From assembly GCA_043777675.1 (NCBI GenBank), contig JAYWHR010000009.1, positions 6,001 to 70,000 of the forward strand: a DNA stretch of 64,000 nt, read 5' to 3'. The notes below the pieces were generated by a model, which searched no databases, was not told the origin of the DNA, and saw only the letters and a list, made by a program, of their open reading frames with translations. The DNA is from JANMDU01 sp043777675 (GTDB lineage: Bacteria > Pseudomonadota > Gammaproteobacteria > Burkholderiales > Burkholderiaceae_C). Positions 8,591 through 17,083 of the stretch are shown here, in pieces (positions within the stretch are counted from its first letter, which is position 1; each line of letters opens with the position of its first letter). A program made the translations under genes and the position numbers.

Positions 8591-8646
8591 TTTTCATGCA
8601 TCAGTCACATGGCTGGTGTTCGATGCTCTATTTGGAAACCCTGCGC

Positions 8647-9819
8647 ATGTCCGACACCTCGTCACTTCAAGATTTACACCACGTCCCGCTTAATGCGCTT
8701 CACAGTGAGCTGGGCGCTCGCATGGTGCCATTTGCTGGCTATTCGATGCCTGTGCAATATCCAGCTGGCCTCATGGCCGAGCATGCCCACACACGCACGG
8801 CAGCGGGCTTGTTTGATGTCTCGCACATGGGGCAAGTGCGGCTCGACGCGCCTACGCATGAAGCTCGTGCGCTAGCATTGGAGTCGCTGATCCCAATGGA
8901 TGTCTTGGGTTTGGATGTTGGCAAACAGCGCTACGGCCTGCTTACGAATGATGCGGGCGGCATCATTGATGATTTGATGTTTACCAACCGTGGTGACCAC
9001 ATCTTTATCATCGTCAATGGCGCTTGCAAGCATGGCGATCTGACTTGGATGCGCTCTCGCCTGAACGCTTCGCATCCTGCAGCAAAACTCACGTATTTGG
9101 ATCAAGATGCCCTGCTCGCGCTGCAAGGCCCGCAAGCAGTTACAGCACTCTCGCGCATGATCCCCGGCGTAGAGAAACTCGTGTTCATGACCGGTGGCGA
9201 TTTCACGTGGCACGGCATGCCGCTCTTCATCACGCGCAGCGGCTACACCGGCGAAGACGGTTTTGAAATTTCAGTGCCCGGCGTTCACGCAGAAAAATTT
9301 GCTCGTACCATGCTCGCTGAGCCAGAAGTCAAACCGATTGGATTGGGCGCTCGTAACTCGCTGCGCTTGGAAGCTGGCCTGTGTTTGTATGGCAATGACA
9401 TCGACTCCACAACCGACCCCATCGAGGCGGCTCTGTTGTGGTCAATCCAAAAGGCTCGACGAGGCGGTGGTCAGCGCGTAGGCGGATTTCCAGGCGCTAC
9501 CAAATTGCTAGTGTATGGCGCAATGAATACGCCGGCTACCGATGTAAAACCTTTAAGAAAAAGAGTCGGATTAATCGCCCAAGAACGCATTCCTGTACGC
9601 GACGGGACGGAGCTCTTCAGCGTGGACGGCATCGCAATAGGCAAAGTGACCAGCGGCCTGCTCGGCCCGACGATCAATCAGCCGATTGCAATCGGCTATG
9701 TCGCTCTCGATTTCACAGCGCCCGACACCCTAGTCAACGCCATGGTACGAGGCAAACTCGTCCGTATGAAAGTCTGCGCCATGCCCTTCGTGGCACAGCG
9801 CTACTATCGCGGAAATTAA
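8647..9819 (+). CDS. gcvT: Glycine cleavage system T protein (aminomethyltransferase)
   Basis: A 390-residue enzyme that transfers the methylene group from aminomethyl-lipoyl-GcvH to tetrahydrofolate and releases ammonia. N-terminal GARMVPFAGYSMPVQYP, the SHMGQVRL segment and the folate-domain motif FITRSGYTGEDGFEI are all present. I start at the ATG at 8647, with GGAAA about 9 nt upstream; in-frame ATGs at 8596 and 8623 would begin inside or right behind the riboswitch. A loop after VGGFPGATK carries about 14 residues (KLLVYGAMNTPATD) encoded by a dispersed repeat, making the protein slightly longer than the usual 365-375. Confidence 0.93.
   Translation: MSDTSSLQDLHHVPLNALHSELGARMVPFAGYSMPVQYPAGLMAEHAHTRTAAGLFDVSHMGQVRLDAPTHEARALALESLIPMDVLGLDVGKQRYGLLTNDAGGIIDDLMFTNRGDHIFIIVNGACKHGDLTWMRSRLNASHPAAKLTYLDQDALLALQGPQAVTALSRMIPGVEKLVFMTGGDFTWHGMPLFITRSGYTGEDGFEISVPGVHAEKFARTMLAEPEVKPIGLGARNSLRLEAGLCLYGNDIDSTTDPIEAALLWSIQKARRGGGQRVGGFPGATKLLVYGAMNTPATDVKPLRKRVGLIAQERIPVRDGTELFSVDGIAIGKVTSGLLGPTINQPIAIGYVALDFTAPDTLVNAMVRGKLVRMKVCAMPFVAQRYYRGN
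9505..9551 (+). repeat. Dispersed repeat R3, inside gcvT
   Basis: Degenerate copy: TTGCTAGTGTATGGCGCAAT followed by GAATACGCCGGCTACC. It lies in frame in a surface loop of GcvT, in the same sense frame as copies R1, R9, R12 and R13. Confidence 0.65.
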
Positions 9820-9838
9820 TTGGGGTCTGACCCCAATT
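9818..9838. repeat. GGGGTCTGACCCC palindrome and AATTCATTTA direct repeats
   Basis: AATTGGGGTC, TG, ACCCCAATT starts in the gcvT stop codon. CCCCAATTCATTTA (9831-9844) is repeated as CCTCAATTCATTTA shortly downstream, just before the gcvH start. The GGGGTCnGACCCC palindrome recurs in many betaproteobacterial genomes, but its mobility here is unknown. Confidence 0.5.
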
Positions 9839-9891
9839 CATTTACCCCAATTAATTTTGACCTCAATTCATTTAACTCTGGAGAAAAAAAC

Positions 9892-10263
9892 ATGACGATG
9901 AAATACACCGAAGACCATGAATGGCTGAAAGTTGATGGCGATACGGCCATCGTTGGAATTACTCACCACGCGCAAGACGCGCTCGGCGATGTGGTGTTTG
10001 TGGACTTGCCTGAAGTGGGCAAAGTCTTCTCTCAGAAAGACGTGGCAGGCGTGGTGGAGAGCGTGAAAGCTGCCGCCGATGTGTACATGCCCGTGAGCGG
10101 CACGGTCACTGAGGTCAACGAAGCTCTGCGCGCGGATCCTGCGCTGGCTAACTCTGATCCACTGCATGCAGGCTGGTTCTTCAAAGTTAAGCTTTCGGAC
10201 GCTGGCCAGCTTGCTGCGCTGATGGACGAGACGGCTTACACGGCGTTTGAGCAGAACGCTTAA
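9892..10263 (+). CDS. gcvH: Glycine cleavage system H protein
   Basis: A 123-residue lipoyl carrier that shuttles the aminomethyl group between GcvP, GcvT and the dihydrolipoamide dehydrogenase. The lipoylated lysine is Lys59 in VVESVKAAAD, and the KYTEDHEWLK start and GWFFKVKL near the C-terminus are typical. I start at the ATG at 9892, preceded by GGAG. The open frame extends upstream through the palindromic spacer, but that part is not protein-like. Confidence 0.95.
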   Translation: MTMKYTEDHEWLKVDGDTAIVGITHHAQDALGDVVFVDLPEVGKVFSQKDVAGVVESVKAAADVYMPVSGTVTEVNEALRADPALANSDPLHAGWFFKVKLSDAGQLAALMDETAYTAFEQNA

Positions 10264-10283
10264 AACCAATACCAATACAAATA

Positions 10284-10431
10284 CCGAACGCAGAAGACGC
10301 AAAGGTTACGCACAAGGAATACCAAAAAGAAAAATGCAAGAAAAGATTTAGTTCAAGTCATTTCTATTTTTTTCTTTTGTCTTCTCTCTTTTTTGCGTCT
10401 TCTGCGTAACCTTTGCGCCTTCTGCGTTCGG
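10284..10431. repeat. Inverted-repeat element A between gcvH and gcvP
   Basis: 29-nt terminal inverted repeats (10284-10312 and 10403-10431, one mismatch), built from ACGCAGAAGACGCAAAGG units, flank a ~90-bp AT-rich core. On either side are short tandem repeats: ACCAAT-like on the left, GAATTT x4 on the right (about 10431-10456). A sister copy with a different core lies at 37201-37389. No open frame is inside. Confidence 0.75.
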
Positions 10432-10474
10432 AATTTGAATTTGAATTTGAATTTTTTCTCAAGAGCAAACAATC

Positions 10475-13393
10475 ATGTTGATGCAAACCGCCCCCTCGTT
10501 AAGCGAACTTGAAAACCACAGCGAATTCCAAGCGCGCCACATTGGCCCGTGGGAAGGCGATGAGCAACACATGCTCAGCGTGATTGGTGCAGCTTCGCGC
10601 CGCGCCCTGATTGAAGCCATCGTGCCGAAATCTATCGCGCGCGCCAACGCCATGAAGCTCCCCCCGCCGATCACTGAGGCTGCTGCGCTCGCTGAAATGA
10701 AGTCAATAGCCAGCAAAAATAAGTTGATGAAAAATTTCATCGGCCAAGGCTATTACGGCACGCACACTCCTGGCGTGATTTTGCGCAACATTTTAGAAAA
10801 TCCCGCTTGGTACACGGCGTATACGCCCTATCAAGCCGAGATCAGCCAAGGCCGCATGGAAGCGTTGATTAACTTTCAAACCATGGTGTGTGACCTGACT
10901 GGTATGCCGATGGCCAATGCCTCCATGCTCGATGAAGCCACAGCAGCTGCCGAGGCCATGACGCTGGCCAAACGCAGCGTGAAAGCCAAAGGCCATGTCT
11001 GTATCGTGGCAGGTGACGCGCATCCGCAAACCATTGAAGTGATGCAAACCCGCGCCAAGCCTCTGGGCATCGAGATCAAAACAGCCGAGTCTGAAGCAGA
11101 GTGGAATGCGTTGATCGCAGGCGATGATTATTTCGCCGTGCTCGAGCAGTATCCATCCACAAGCGGCCGATTAGGCGAAGAAGGCAACGATGTCAAAACC
11201 GCGCACGCCAAAGGCGCGGCTTATATCGTCGCCACTGATTTACTCGCGCTGACCCTACTCACACCTCCTGGCCAATGGGGTAATGGCGACAGCCAAGGCG
11301 CAGCAGATATCGTGATCGGCTCCACCCAGCGCTTCGGCATGCCGCTGTGCAATGGCGGGCCGCATGCTGCCTTCCTCGCTTGCAAAGACGATTTCAAGCG
11401 CTCTATGCCCGGCCGCCTCGTGGGCGTGAGCGTCGATGCACATGGCAACCCAGCTTACCGCCTCGCGCTGCAAACCCGCGAGCAACACATTCGCCGCGAA
11501 AAAGCCACCAGCAATATTTGTACAGCGCAGGTGCTCCCAGCAGTCGTCGCTAGTATGTATGCCGTGTATCACGGCCCTACTGGCTTGAAGCGCATCGCGC
11601 AGCGCGTGGCCAGCTACACCGCAATTCTCGCCAAAGGTCTGCAAGAACTGGGTCTGAACCTTGGCACGCACAGCAGCGGCTTCGATACGATCTGCCTGCA
11701 CACCATGGATGCTACAGATTCAATAGCAGATCGCGCCGTGTCAAAGGGCGCGAACCTGCGGAAAGCTTGGGATGAATACACCATCATCAGCTTGGATGAG
11801 ACCACAACGCGCGCTGACGTCGAGCTGCTGTGGACGATCTTCGCTGATGGCAAAAAGATGCCCGATTTCGCACAATTCGAAAAAGGCATCGAGCCCCTCA
11901 TCCCGCATTCCCTGCGCCGCACCAGCCCTTTCCTCACGCATCCCGTCTTCAACTCGCACCACAGCGAGACGGCGATGCTGCGCTACATCCGTAAGCTCTC
12001 AGATAAAGATCTTGCGCTTGATCGCACCATGATCCCTCTGGGTAGCTGCACCATGAAGCTCAACGCCACCAGCGAGATGATCCCGATCACTTGGCCTGAG
12101 TTTGCAAACATTCATCCGTTTAGCCCACCCGATCAGCGCGAAGGCTATACATTGATGGACGAGCAACTTCGCGCATGGCTCTGCCAAGCCACCGGCTACG
12201 CCGGCATCAGCTTGCAGCCCAATGCAGGCTCGCAAGGCGAATACGCGGGCTTACTCGTGATCAACGCATGGCAAGAATCTCGCGGCCAAGGCCATCGCAA
12301 GATTTGCCTGATCCCCGCCAGCGCCCACGGCACCAATCCAGCTAGCGCGCAAATGGTCGGCATGCAAGTCGTCGTTGTGGCATGCGATGCGCAAGGAAAT
12401 GTGGATATGGTCGATATGCGGGCTAAATGCGAGCAACACAGCGCGAATCTCGCCGCTGTGATGATCACCTATCCATCAACTCACGGCGTGTTTGAAACCA
12501 GCGTGAAAGAGCTCTGTGCCTTGGTGCACAAGCACGGTGGCCGCGTGTATGTGGATGGCGCAAACATGAATGCCTTGGTCGGCGTGGCCGCGCCCGGCGA
12601 ATTTGGCGGCGATGTGAGCCATTTGAACTTGCACAAAACCTTCTGCATTCCTCACGGCGGTGGTGGTCCCGGCGTCGGCCCTGTTTGCGTGGTGGAAGAC
12701 CTCGTGCCCTTCCTACCCGGCCATGAAACGGGCGGGATCAAAACACAGGGCGTAGGAGCAGTCAGCGCAGCGCCACTGGGCAATGCAGCCGTGCTACCCA
12801 TCAGTTGGATGTATTGCCGCATGATGGGCACCGATGGTTTGAAAGATGCCACAGAAATTTCTATCCTCAGCGCCAACTACATCAGTGCCCGTTTAAAAGG
12901 CCACTTCCCCACACTTTATGCAAGCGAAGCAGGCTATGTCGCCCACGAATGCATCTTAGATTTGCGCCCAATCAAAGAGGCCTGTGGTGTGAGCGCAGAA
13001 GATGTGGCAAAGCGATTGATCGACTACGGTTTTCACGCCCCGACGCTGAGCTTCCCTGTAGCAGGCACACTCATGGTTGAGCCGACCGAGAGCGAAGATT
13101 TGCGCGAAATAGATCGTTTCATCGAGGCAATGATCGCGATCCGCGCTGAGATCACGCAGATCGAAAAAGGCGTATGGCCACAAGACGACAACCCACTTAA
13201 GCATGCTCCGCACACCGCGCAAACGGTAAGTGCAGATGAGTGGAAGCACGCCTACCCACGCTCAGTTGCCAGCGCCACCTTGAGCGCTAAGCAACACAGC
13301 AAATACTGGGCACCTGTCGGCCGCCTAGACAATGTGTATGGCGATAGAAATCTGTTCTGCTCTTGCGTGCCGATGGATAGCTACGAAGCTTGA
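10475..13393 (+). CDS. gcvP: Glycine dehydrogenase (decarboxylating), P protein
   Basis: A 972-residue PLP enzyme that decarboxylates glycine and loads the aminomethyl group onto GcvH-lipoate. It begins with FQARHIGPWEGDEQHML, the typical FxxRHIG start. Both homologous halves are present. The PLP Schiff-base lysine is Lys721 in HLNLHKTFCIPHGGGGPG. Length is full. It is the last gene of the riboswitch-controlled set. An in-frame ATG at 10481 is an equally good start. Confidence 0.95.
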   Translation: MLMQTAPSLSELENHSEFQARHIGPWEGDEQHMLSVIGAASRRALIEAIVPKSIARANAMKLPPPITEAAALAEMKSIASKNKLMKNFIGQGYYGTHTPGVILRNILENPAWYTAYTPYQAEISQGRMEALINFQTMVCDLTGMPMANASMLDEATAAAEAMTLAKRSVKAKGHVCIVAGDAHPQTIEVMQTRAKPLGIEIKTAESEAEWNALIAGDDYFAVLEQYPSTSGRLGEEGNDVKTAHAKGAAYIVATDLLALTLLTPPGQWGNGDSQGAADIVIGSTQRFGMPLCNGGPHAAFLACKDDFKRSMPGRLVGVSVDAHGNPAYRLALQTREQHIRREKATSNICTAQVLPAVVASMYAVYHGPTGLKRIAQRVASYTAILAKGLQELGLNLGTHSSGFDTICLHTMDATDSIADRAVSKGANLRKAWDEYTIISLDETTTRADVELLWTIFADGKKMPDFAQFEKGIEPLIPHSLRRTSPFLTHPVFNSHHSETAMLRYIRKLSDKDLALDRTMIPLGSCTMKLNATSEMIPITWPEFANIHPFSPPDQREGYTLMDEQLRAWLCQATGYAGISLQPNAGSQGEYAGLLVINAWQESRGQGHRKICLIPASAHGTNPASAQMVGMQVVVVACDAQGNVDMVDMRAKCEQHSANLAAVMITYPSTHGVFETSVKELCALVHKHGGRVYVDGANMNALVGVAAPGEFGGDVSHLNLHKTFCIPHGGGGPGVGPVCVVEDLVPFLPGHETGGIKTQGVGAVSAAPLGNAAVLPISWMYCRMMGTDGLKDATEISILSANYISARLKGHFPTLYASEAGYVAHECILDLRPIKEACGVSAEDVAKRLIDYGFHAPTLSFPVAGTLMVEPTESEDLREIDRFIEAMIAIRAEITQIEKGVWPQDDNPLKHAPHTAQTVSADEWKHAYPRSVASATLSAKQHSKYWAPVGRLDNVYGDRNLFCSCVPMDSYEA

Positions 13394-13400
13394 TCTTCAT

Positions 13401-13430
13401 CACTCGGGCGCAGTTACACGTGCCCGAGTG
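13401..13430 (+). terminator. Hairpin downstream of gcvP
   Basis: CACTCGGGC (13401-13409) pairs with GCCCGAGTG (13422-13430) across a 12-nt loop, 8 nt after the gcvP stop. The T tract is weak (AATTGCTT), so this is a probable but not strong terminator. Confidence 0.55.
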
Positions 13431-13436
13431 AATTGC

Positions 13437-13506
13437 TTACTATTAAATTCGTAGCGCATCGCGCAGGTTCTATGCCGGGTAGAGGCTGATTTCTTCATAT
13501 TTTTTG
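13437..13506 (+). repeat. Dispersed repeat R4, downstream of gcvP
   Basis: CTTACTATTAAATTCGTAGC, then CGCGCAGGTTCTATGCCGGG, then a T-rich tail. It is intergenic. Confidence 0.7.
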
Positions 13507-13609
13507 GCGAACTAGCCGTTTCGCGCTACCTCGTGTACCTGCGGCCTACCGTCGAGCGTGAGAATTGCGGTATAAATCGCGTTAGCACTACCAACAACCT
13601 AAGCCATCC

Positions 13610-14089
13610 ATGTACACAGAGATCAGCGCCGCAATACAAAGCGTTAAAGCCGTAGCGGAGTTGGCGAAGGCTGCCAACACAATTGCCAATCACAACGAGC
13701 TAATGACAGCAGTTAATGAAGTCCATTCGAGACTGATGGAAGCAACAGCTGTGGCGCTGGCCGCGCAAGAGCGACATTCAAACCTTCTTAGACAAGTAGC
13801 TGATCTCAAGAAACAAGTGGCTGACCTCACTGCAAAACAAACTAAAGCGGACAGGTATCAACTCCACAGTTTTCCAAAAGGGACCTTGGTTTACAAGCTG
13901 AAGGATGCAGTAGAAGGCGATGAACCAATGCATTTTTTGTGCACAAAGTGTGTCGACTCAGGAGGGCACACGAAGCTACAGCCATGGGGAGTAAGGCGCC
14001 TAAAATGCAACTCCTGCAACAATGTCCTCCAGATTGAGGCTGATCCGCCAAGTCCGCCCAAACAACGCAGGGCAACCGTCGCGTGGTAG
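13610..14089 (+). CDS. Hypothetical coiled-coil protein with C-terminal zinc ribbon
   Basis: A 159-residue soluble protein that I cannot assign. Residues 1-80 are helical and rich in Ala, Glu and Leu, with a leucine/valine heptad stretch around LLRQVADLKKQVADL. Residues 105-145 carry two Cys pairs, CTKC and CNSC, spaced as in a treble-clef or ribbon zinc site. A Pro/Lys-rich tail follows. It stands alone in an accessory patch next to a broken DUF1016 gene. Such coiled-coil-plus-ribbon proteins occur in variable regions of many proteobacteria; no function should be assumed. Confidence 0.65.
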   Translation: MYTEISAAIQSVKAVAELAKAANTIANHNELMTAVNEVHSRLMEATAVALAAQERHSNLLRQVADLKKQVADLTAKQTKADRYQLHSFPKGTLVYKLKDAVEGDEPMHFLCTKCVDSGGHTKLQPWGVRRLKCNSCNNVLQIEADPPSPPKQRRATVAW

Positions 14090-14485
14090 CAGCAGCTATC
14101 TTCTATGAGGCCTGATACATCGCTCAAGTGGCCTACCAAAAACTAGCAATAAGCATCGTCTTTTAGAACTCTGTTCGCCTGCGCCTAATCTGGTGAGACG
14201 CTTTTGCCTTGCTGCCAGCTTAATTAAGACACGAACCGGACACCTTGCCAGCGGAGAGCGTTGGGTAGTTGCACTGGAAATTTTTTGGAAGGCGCGCGGA
14301 GACCATCGTTAAATCACCGAGGCCGCAATCGCGTGTGTTTTCAAAAAGTTTACAGGGTAACTGCCCGACGCTAGGCCGCAGGTACAAGACTTCGAGCGAA
14401 ATGCTCAGCACGCTAACACTATGAATTTAATAGCCCCCTGCGCAATAAACACGGCAGCCACCACACTAATTCAGCCAAAAATTCT
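14090..14485. other. Non-coding stretch with one repeat copy
   Basis: About 400 bp without a convincing gene. Small open frames here lack ribosome-binding sites and protein-like composition. The only recognisable item is repeat R5 at its right end. It may be decayed sequence of the accessory patch. Confidence 0.5.
14417..14465 (+). repeat. Dispersed repeat R5
   Basis: CTATGAATTTAATAGCCCCC, then GCGCAATAAACACGGCAGCC. Intergenic, at the 3' end of the broken DUF1016 gene. Confidence 0.65.
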
Positions 14486-15601
14486 TCACAAAAGCTGCGA
14501 TTCAATGAACCGCTGCATATCCTCTTTCTTAGGTAGCTCCAATTGATATCTTGAGACGAAAATCTCGTTGTCCATGGCGGCTGTGGCGTACTCCACCAAA
14601 GCATGGTCTTTTTGAGTGCAGAGCAAAATACCCACGGGTAGGTTGTCGCCTGCTGTCATCATGTGTTTGCGATACCAGCTCACATACGTGTTGAGTTGCC
14701 CAATATTTTCATGGGTAAACGCTCCCACTTTCAACTCCACCAACACATGGCATTTCAATATGCGGCGGTAAAACACCATGTCCACAAAATAATGACCTTC
14801 GCCGATCAAAATACGCTTTTGCCTAGCTTCAAAGCAAAAACCGTGGCCCATCTCCAGCAAAAAATGCTGCAATTTATCCAGCAATTGCGCCTCCAGATGT
14901 GACTCGCTCATCACCTCCTGTGGCAGCAAGCCCAGAAATTCAAACACATACGGATCCCGAATCGTTTGGGCGGCATTTCCTTGCTCGGCATCAGCTTGCG
15001 CCTGAGCCGACAGAGCAGCCTTGTCTGTCGACAGACCCGAGCGCTCTTAATACAAGCTGGCGATCTGGCGGCGCAACTCACGCACCGACCAATTACCGCG
15101 CATGCATTCCAGTTCATAGAAGCGGCGCTGCACAGCATCGTTCAGATTTAGAAGTTCTGAAATATGCGAGAACGACAATCGTGCGATCAGGTCAGACAAG
15201 GGAGCGCCGATGAGCTGCTTCGCAGATTGCGGAGACAGTGACTCCACAATCTGAGAAACCGACAAAGGAGCCAACAAAAGAGCCGTTTTTTGCAATTGTG
15301 GAGATAGCGTCTCCACAATGTTTGGGTAAGTCAAATAAAACTGCCGGTAGCGATAGAGCTCGCGTTTGTCGCAGCGGGGTAGACCTTGTACAGACAGGCA
15401 CTCAGCCAACTTGTCCAACAGTTTGTCACCATAGCTCTGACGATCGATGCCGCCACGTTCATAGGTTTCGATGTAAAACCCAAACAGCCAATTGCGCAGC
15501 GCCAGACCGCTGTTGACAGCTCGCATCGCTTGCGCCTGCAGCGTATCGTGCGCTGTGCTCAGTGCAGCCAGCAGTTGGTCAAAAGTGGATAAATTGCTCA
15601 A
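14486..15601 (-). pseudogene. DUF1016 (YhcG-type) PDDEXK nuclease gene with one nonsense codon
   Basis: The N-terminal helical DUF1016_N part (MSNLSTFDQLLAALSTAHDT) starts at 15601. The C-terminal nuclease part carries FVDMVFYRRILKCHVLVELK, with the Asp and Glu-x-Lys of the PDDEXK site, and ends at 14486. Both halves are in the same frame and are separated only by a TAA at 15047-15049. The junction reads SLY-stop-ERSGLS, where relatives usually have Tyr-Tyr-Glu-Arg, so a TAT-to-TAA change explains it. Without the stop the protein would be 371 residues, about normal. Family members are found in defence and toxin-antitoxin contexts. The C-terminal half could restart at the GTG at 14947. A sequencing error is possible. 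Confidence 0.8.
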
Positions 15602-15648
15602 TGCTTACCTTTTAAACCGTGGCGTCTTGGTTTCTCTGTACTTTGCAT

Positions 15649-15705
15649 ACCGCTACAAAGTCCATAGCACCTTGCGCAATAAACACGCCGGCTATTACCC
15701 TAAAA
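15649..15705 (+). repeat. Dispersed repeat R6
   Basis: CGCTACAAAGTCCATAGCAC, then TTGCGCAATAAACACGCCGG and CTATTACCC. It ends at the 3' end of the zinc metallopeptidase gene. Confidence 0.75.
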
Positions 15706-15708
15706 CGC

Positions 15709-16620
15709 TTACAGCTGCTTCGCACTAAACGTATCGCAGCTCTTCACACTGCCAGTCTGAATGCCTTGATTGAACCAACGCATGCGCTGTTGGCTGGTAC
15801 CGTGGGTGAAGCTATCGGGCACGATGCGGCCTTGGCTTTTTTGTTGGAGGGCATCATCGCCAATGGCTTGGGCTGCGTTCATCGCTTCTTCGATATCGCC
15901 TTTTTCTAACCAAGTTTTGCCCTGAGTTTTGTATTTTTTCTCAGTGTGATGCGCCCATACGCCGGCGTAGCAATCGGCTTGTAATTCAAGGCGCACGGAG
16001 AGCGCGTTTTGCTCACGCTCACTGACCTTGCCGCGCATGGCATCGACCTTGCCGCTTGTGCCGAGCACGTTTTGCACATGGTGCCCCACCTCATGCGCAA
16101 TAACATAAGCTTGCGCGAAATCACCCGGCGCGCCGAGCTTGTTCTTCATGGTCTCATAAAAGCTCAGATCGATATACACCTTACGGTCTGCCGGGCAGTA
16201 AAACGGGCCCATCGCCGCTTGGCCTGCGCCACAAGCAGTGCGCGTTTGGCCGCGAAAGAGCTCTAATTTCGGTGCAGGATATTGCGCACCCGCTTGTTTG
16301 AAGACTTCGCCCCACACGTCTTCTGTGTCTGCGAGCACGGCAGCGACCATTGATGCCATCGCATCATCTTTCGGAGGGCGCTTAGCGGGTGCCTGCTGCA
16401 CCTGTGGTGCAACCTCACCACCACCGCCAATGATGCCGAGCACAGTCATGGGGTTGATGCCGAAAATCCAGCCAGCAATGAGCGCGATGACGATCGTGCC
16501 TAAGCCCATACCACGCCCGCCGCCCAAGCGAAAACCACCGCCTCCTCCACCGCCTCCACCGCCTGCTTGGTCACGGCGGTCTTCTACGTTATCTGATTGG
16601 CGATTGCCTTCCCATTTCAT
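15709..16620 (-). CDS. Neutral zinc metallopeptidase, YpfJ family
   Basis: A 303-residue membrane-anchored protein. The N-terminus has a glycine run (about residues 20-30), then one membrane helix at about 42-62. The catalytic domain has HEVGH at residues 176-180 in AYVIAHEVGHHVQNVLG, the zinc-binding helix. The C-terminal TFTHGTSQQRMRWFNQG-like segment is the usual family ending. The protein acts outside the cytoplasmic membrane; its substrates are unknown. The poly-glycine run comes from a GCC/ACC-rich DNA tract on the plus strand, a site prone to slippage. Confidence 0.88.
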   Translation of the reverse strand: MKWEGNRQSDNVEDRRDQAGGGGGGGGGGFRLGGGRGMGLGTIVIALIAGWIFGINPMTVLGIIGGGGEVAPQVQQAPAKRPPKDDAMASMVAAVLADTEDVWGEVFKQAGAQYPAPKLELFRGQTRTACGAGQAAMGPFYCPADRKVYIDLSFYETMKNKLGAPGDFAQAYVIAHEVGHHVQNVLGTSGKVDAMRGKVSEREQNALSVRLELQADCYAGVWAHHTEKKYKTQGKTWLEKGDIEEAMNAAQAIGDDALQQKSQGRIVPDSFTHGTSQQRMRWFNQGIQTGSVKSCDTFSAKQL

Positions 16621-16693
16621 GGCATTGCTCCTAATGATTGAATGCCATCATCGTACACCGCGCCTGTGTCGCCAGGAATCTTGCGTGAACTGA

Positions 16694-16966
16694 TTACTCT
16701 TGAAATAAAGCGAACACACGTATCGCGCATTCGCGCAGCGATGCATATGTGCTTGTATGAGCAAGCCCGAGTTGCTCAAAGGCATAAATCGCATCGGTTT
16801 GCATGCGGCGCGTATCCACCAATAGCCCATCGTCTGCCATCAGTTGCGCAAAACGGGACAGCATCGCCAAGCCGCTGGCATAACCCAACTCCATCGGGTG
16901 CAAACTCGCACCAACACCAGCCGAGGAAATATCTACCGACTGAGTTTTCGAAGTCACTGTCATCAT
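16694..16966 (-). CDS. Hypothetical small protein
   Basis: A 90-residue soluble protein of unknown function beginning MMTVTSKTQSVDISS. I chose the ATG at 16966 because GAGAGG lies a few nt upstream; a longer frame to 17047 has no such signal. The second half, from LSRFAQLMADDGLLVDTR to ALFQE, looks protein-like and helical. It is divergent from pcp. Confidence 0.5.
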   Translation of the reverse strand: MMTVTSKTQSVDISSAGVGASLHPMELGYASGLAMLSRFAQLMADDGLLVDTRRMQTDAIYAFEQLGLAHTSTYASLRECAIRVFALFQE

Positions 16967-17083
16967 GAAGCCTCTCAATGGATTAGCTGGAGTAGCAGCA
17001 TGGCTAGCCACTCGTACATTGCTTAGCGCAATTGAAACAATGTACAAATTTGTACATAAAGCGATTGTGATTCAATACACGAT

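Noticed and set aside
11710..11736. Possible repeat arm in gcvP (GCTACAGATTCAATAGCAGA)
   Set aside because: Only the arm resembles the family; the GCCGGCTA block is missing, and the protein aligns normally here.
14899..15213. A 104-codon plus-strand frame opposite the DUF1016 gene
   Set aside because: Shadow of the nuclease gene; no family resemblance.
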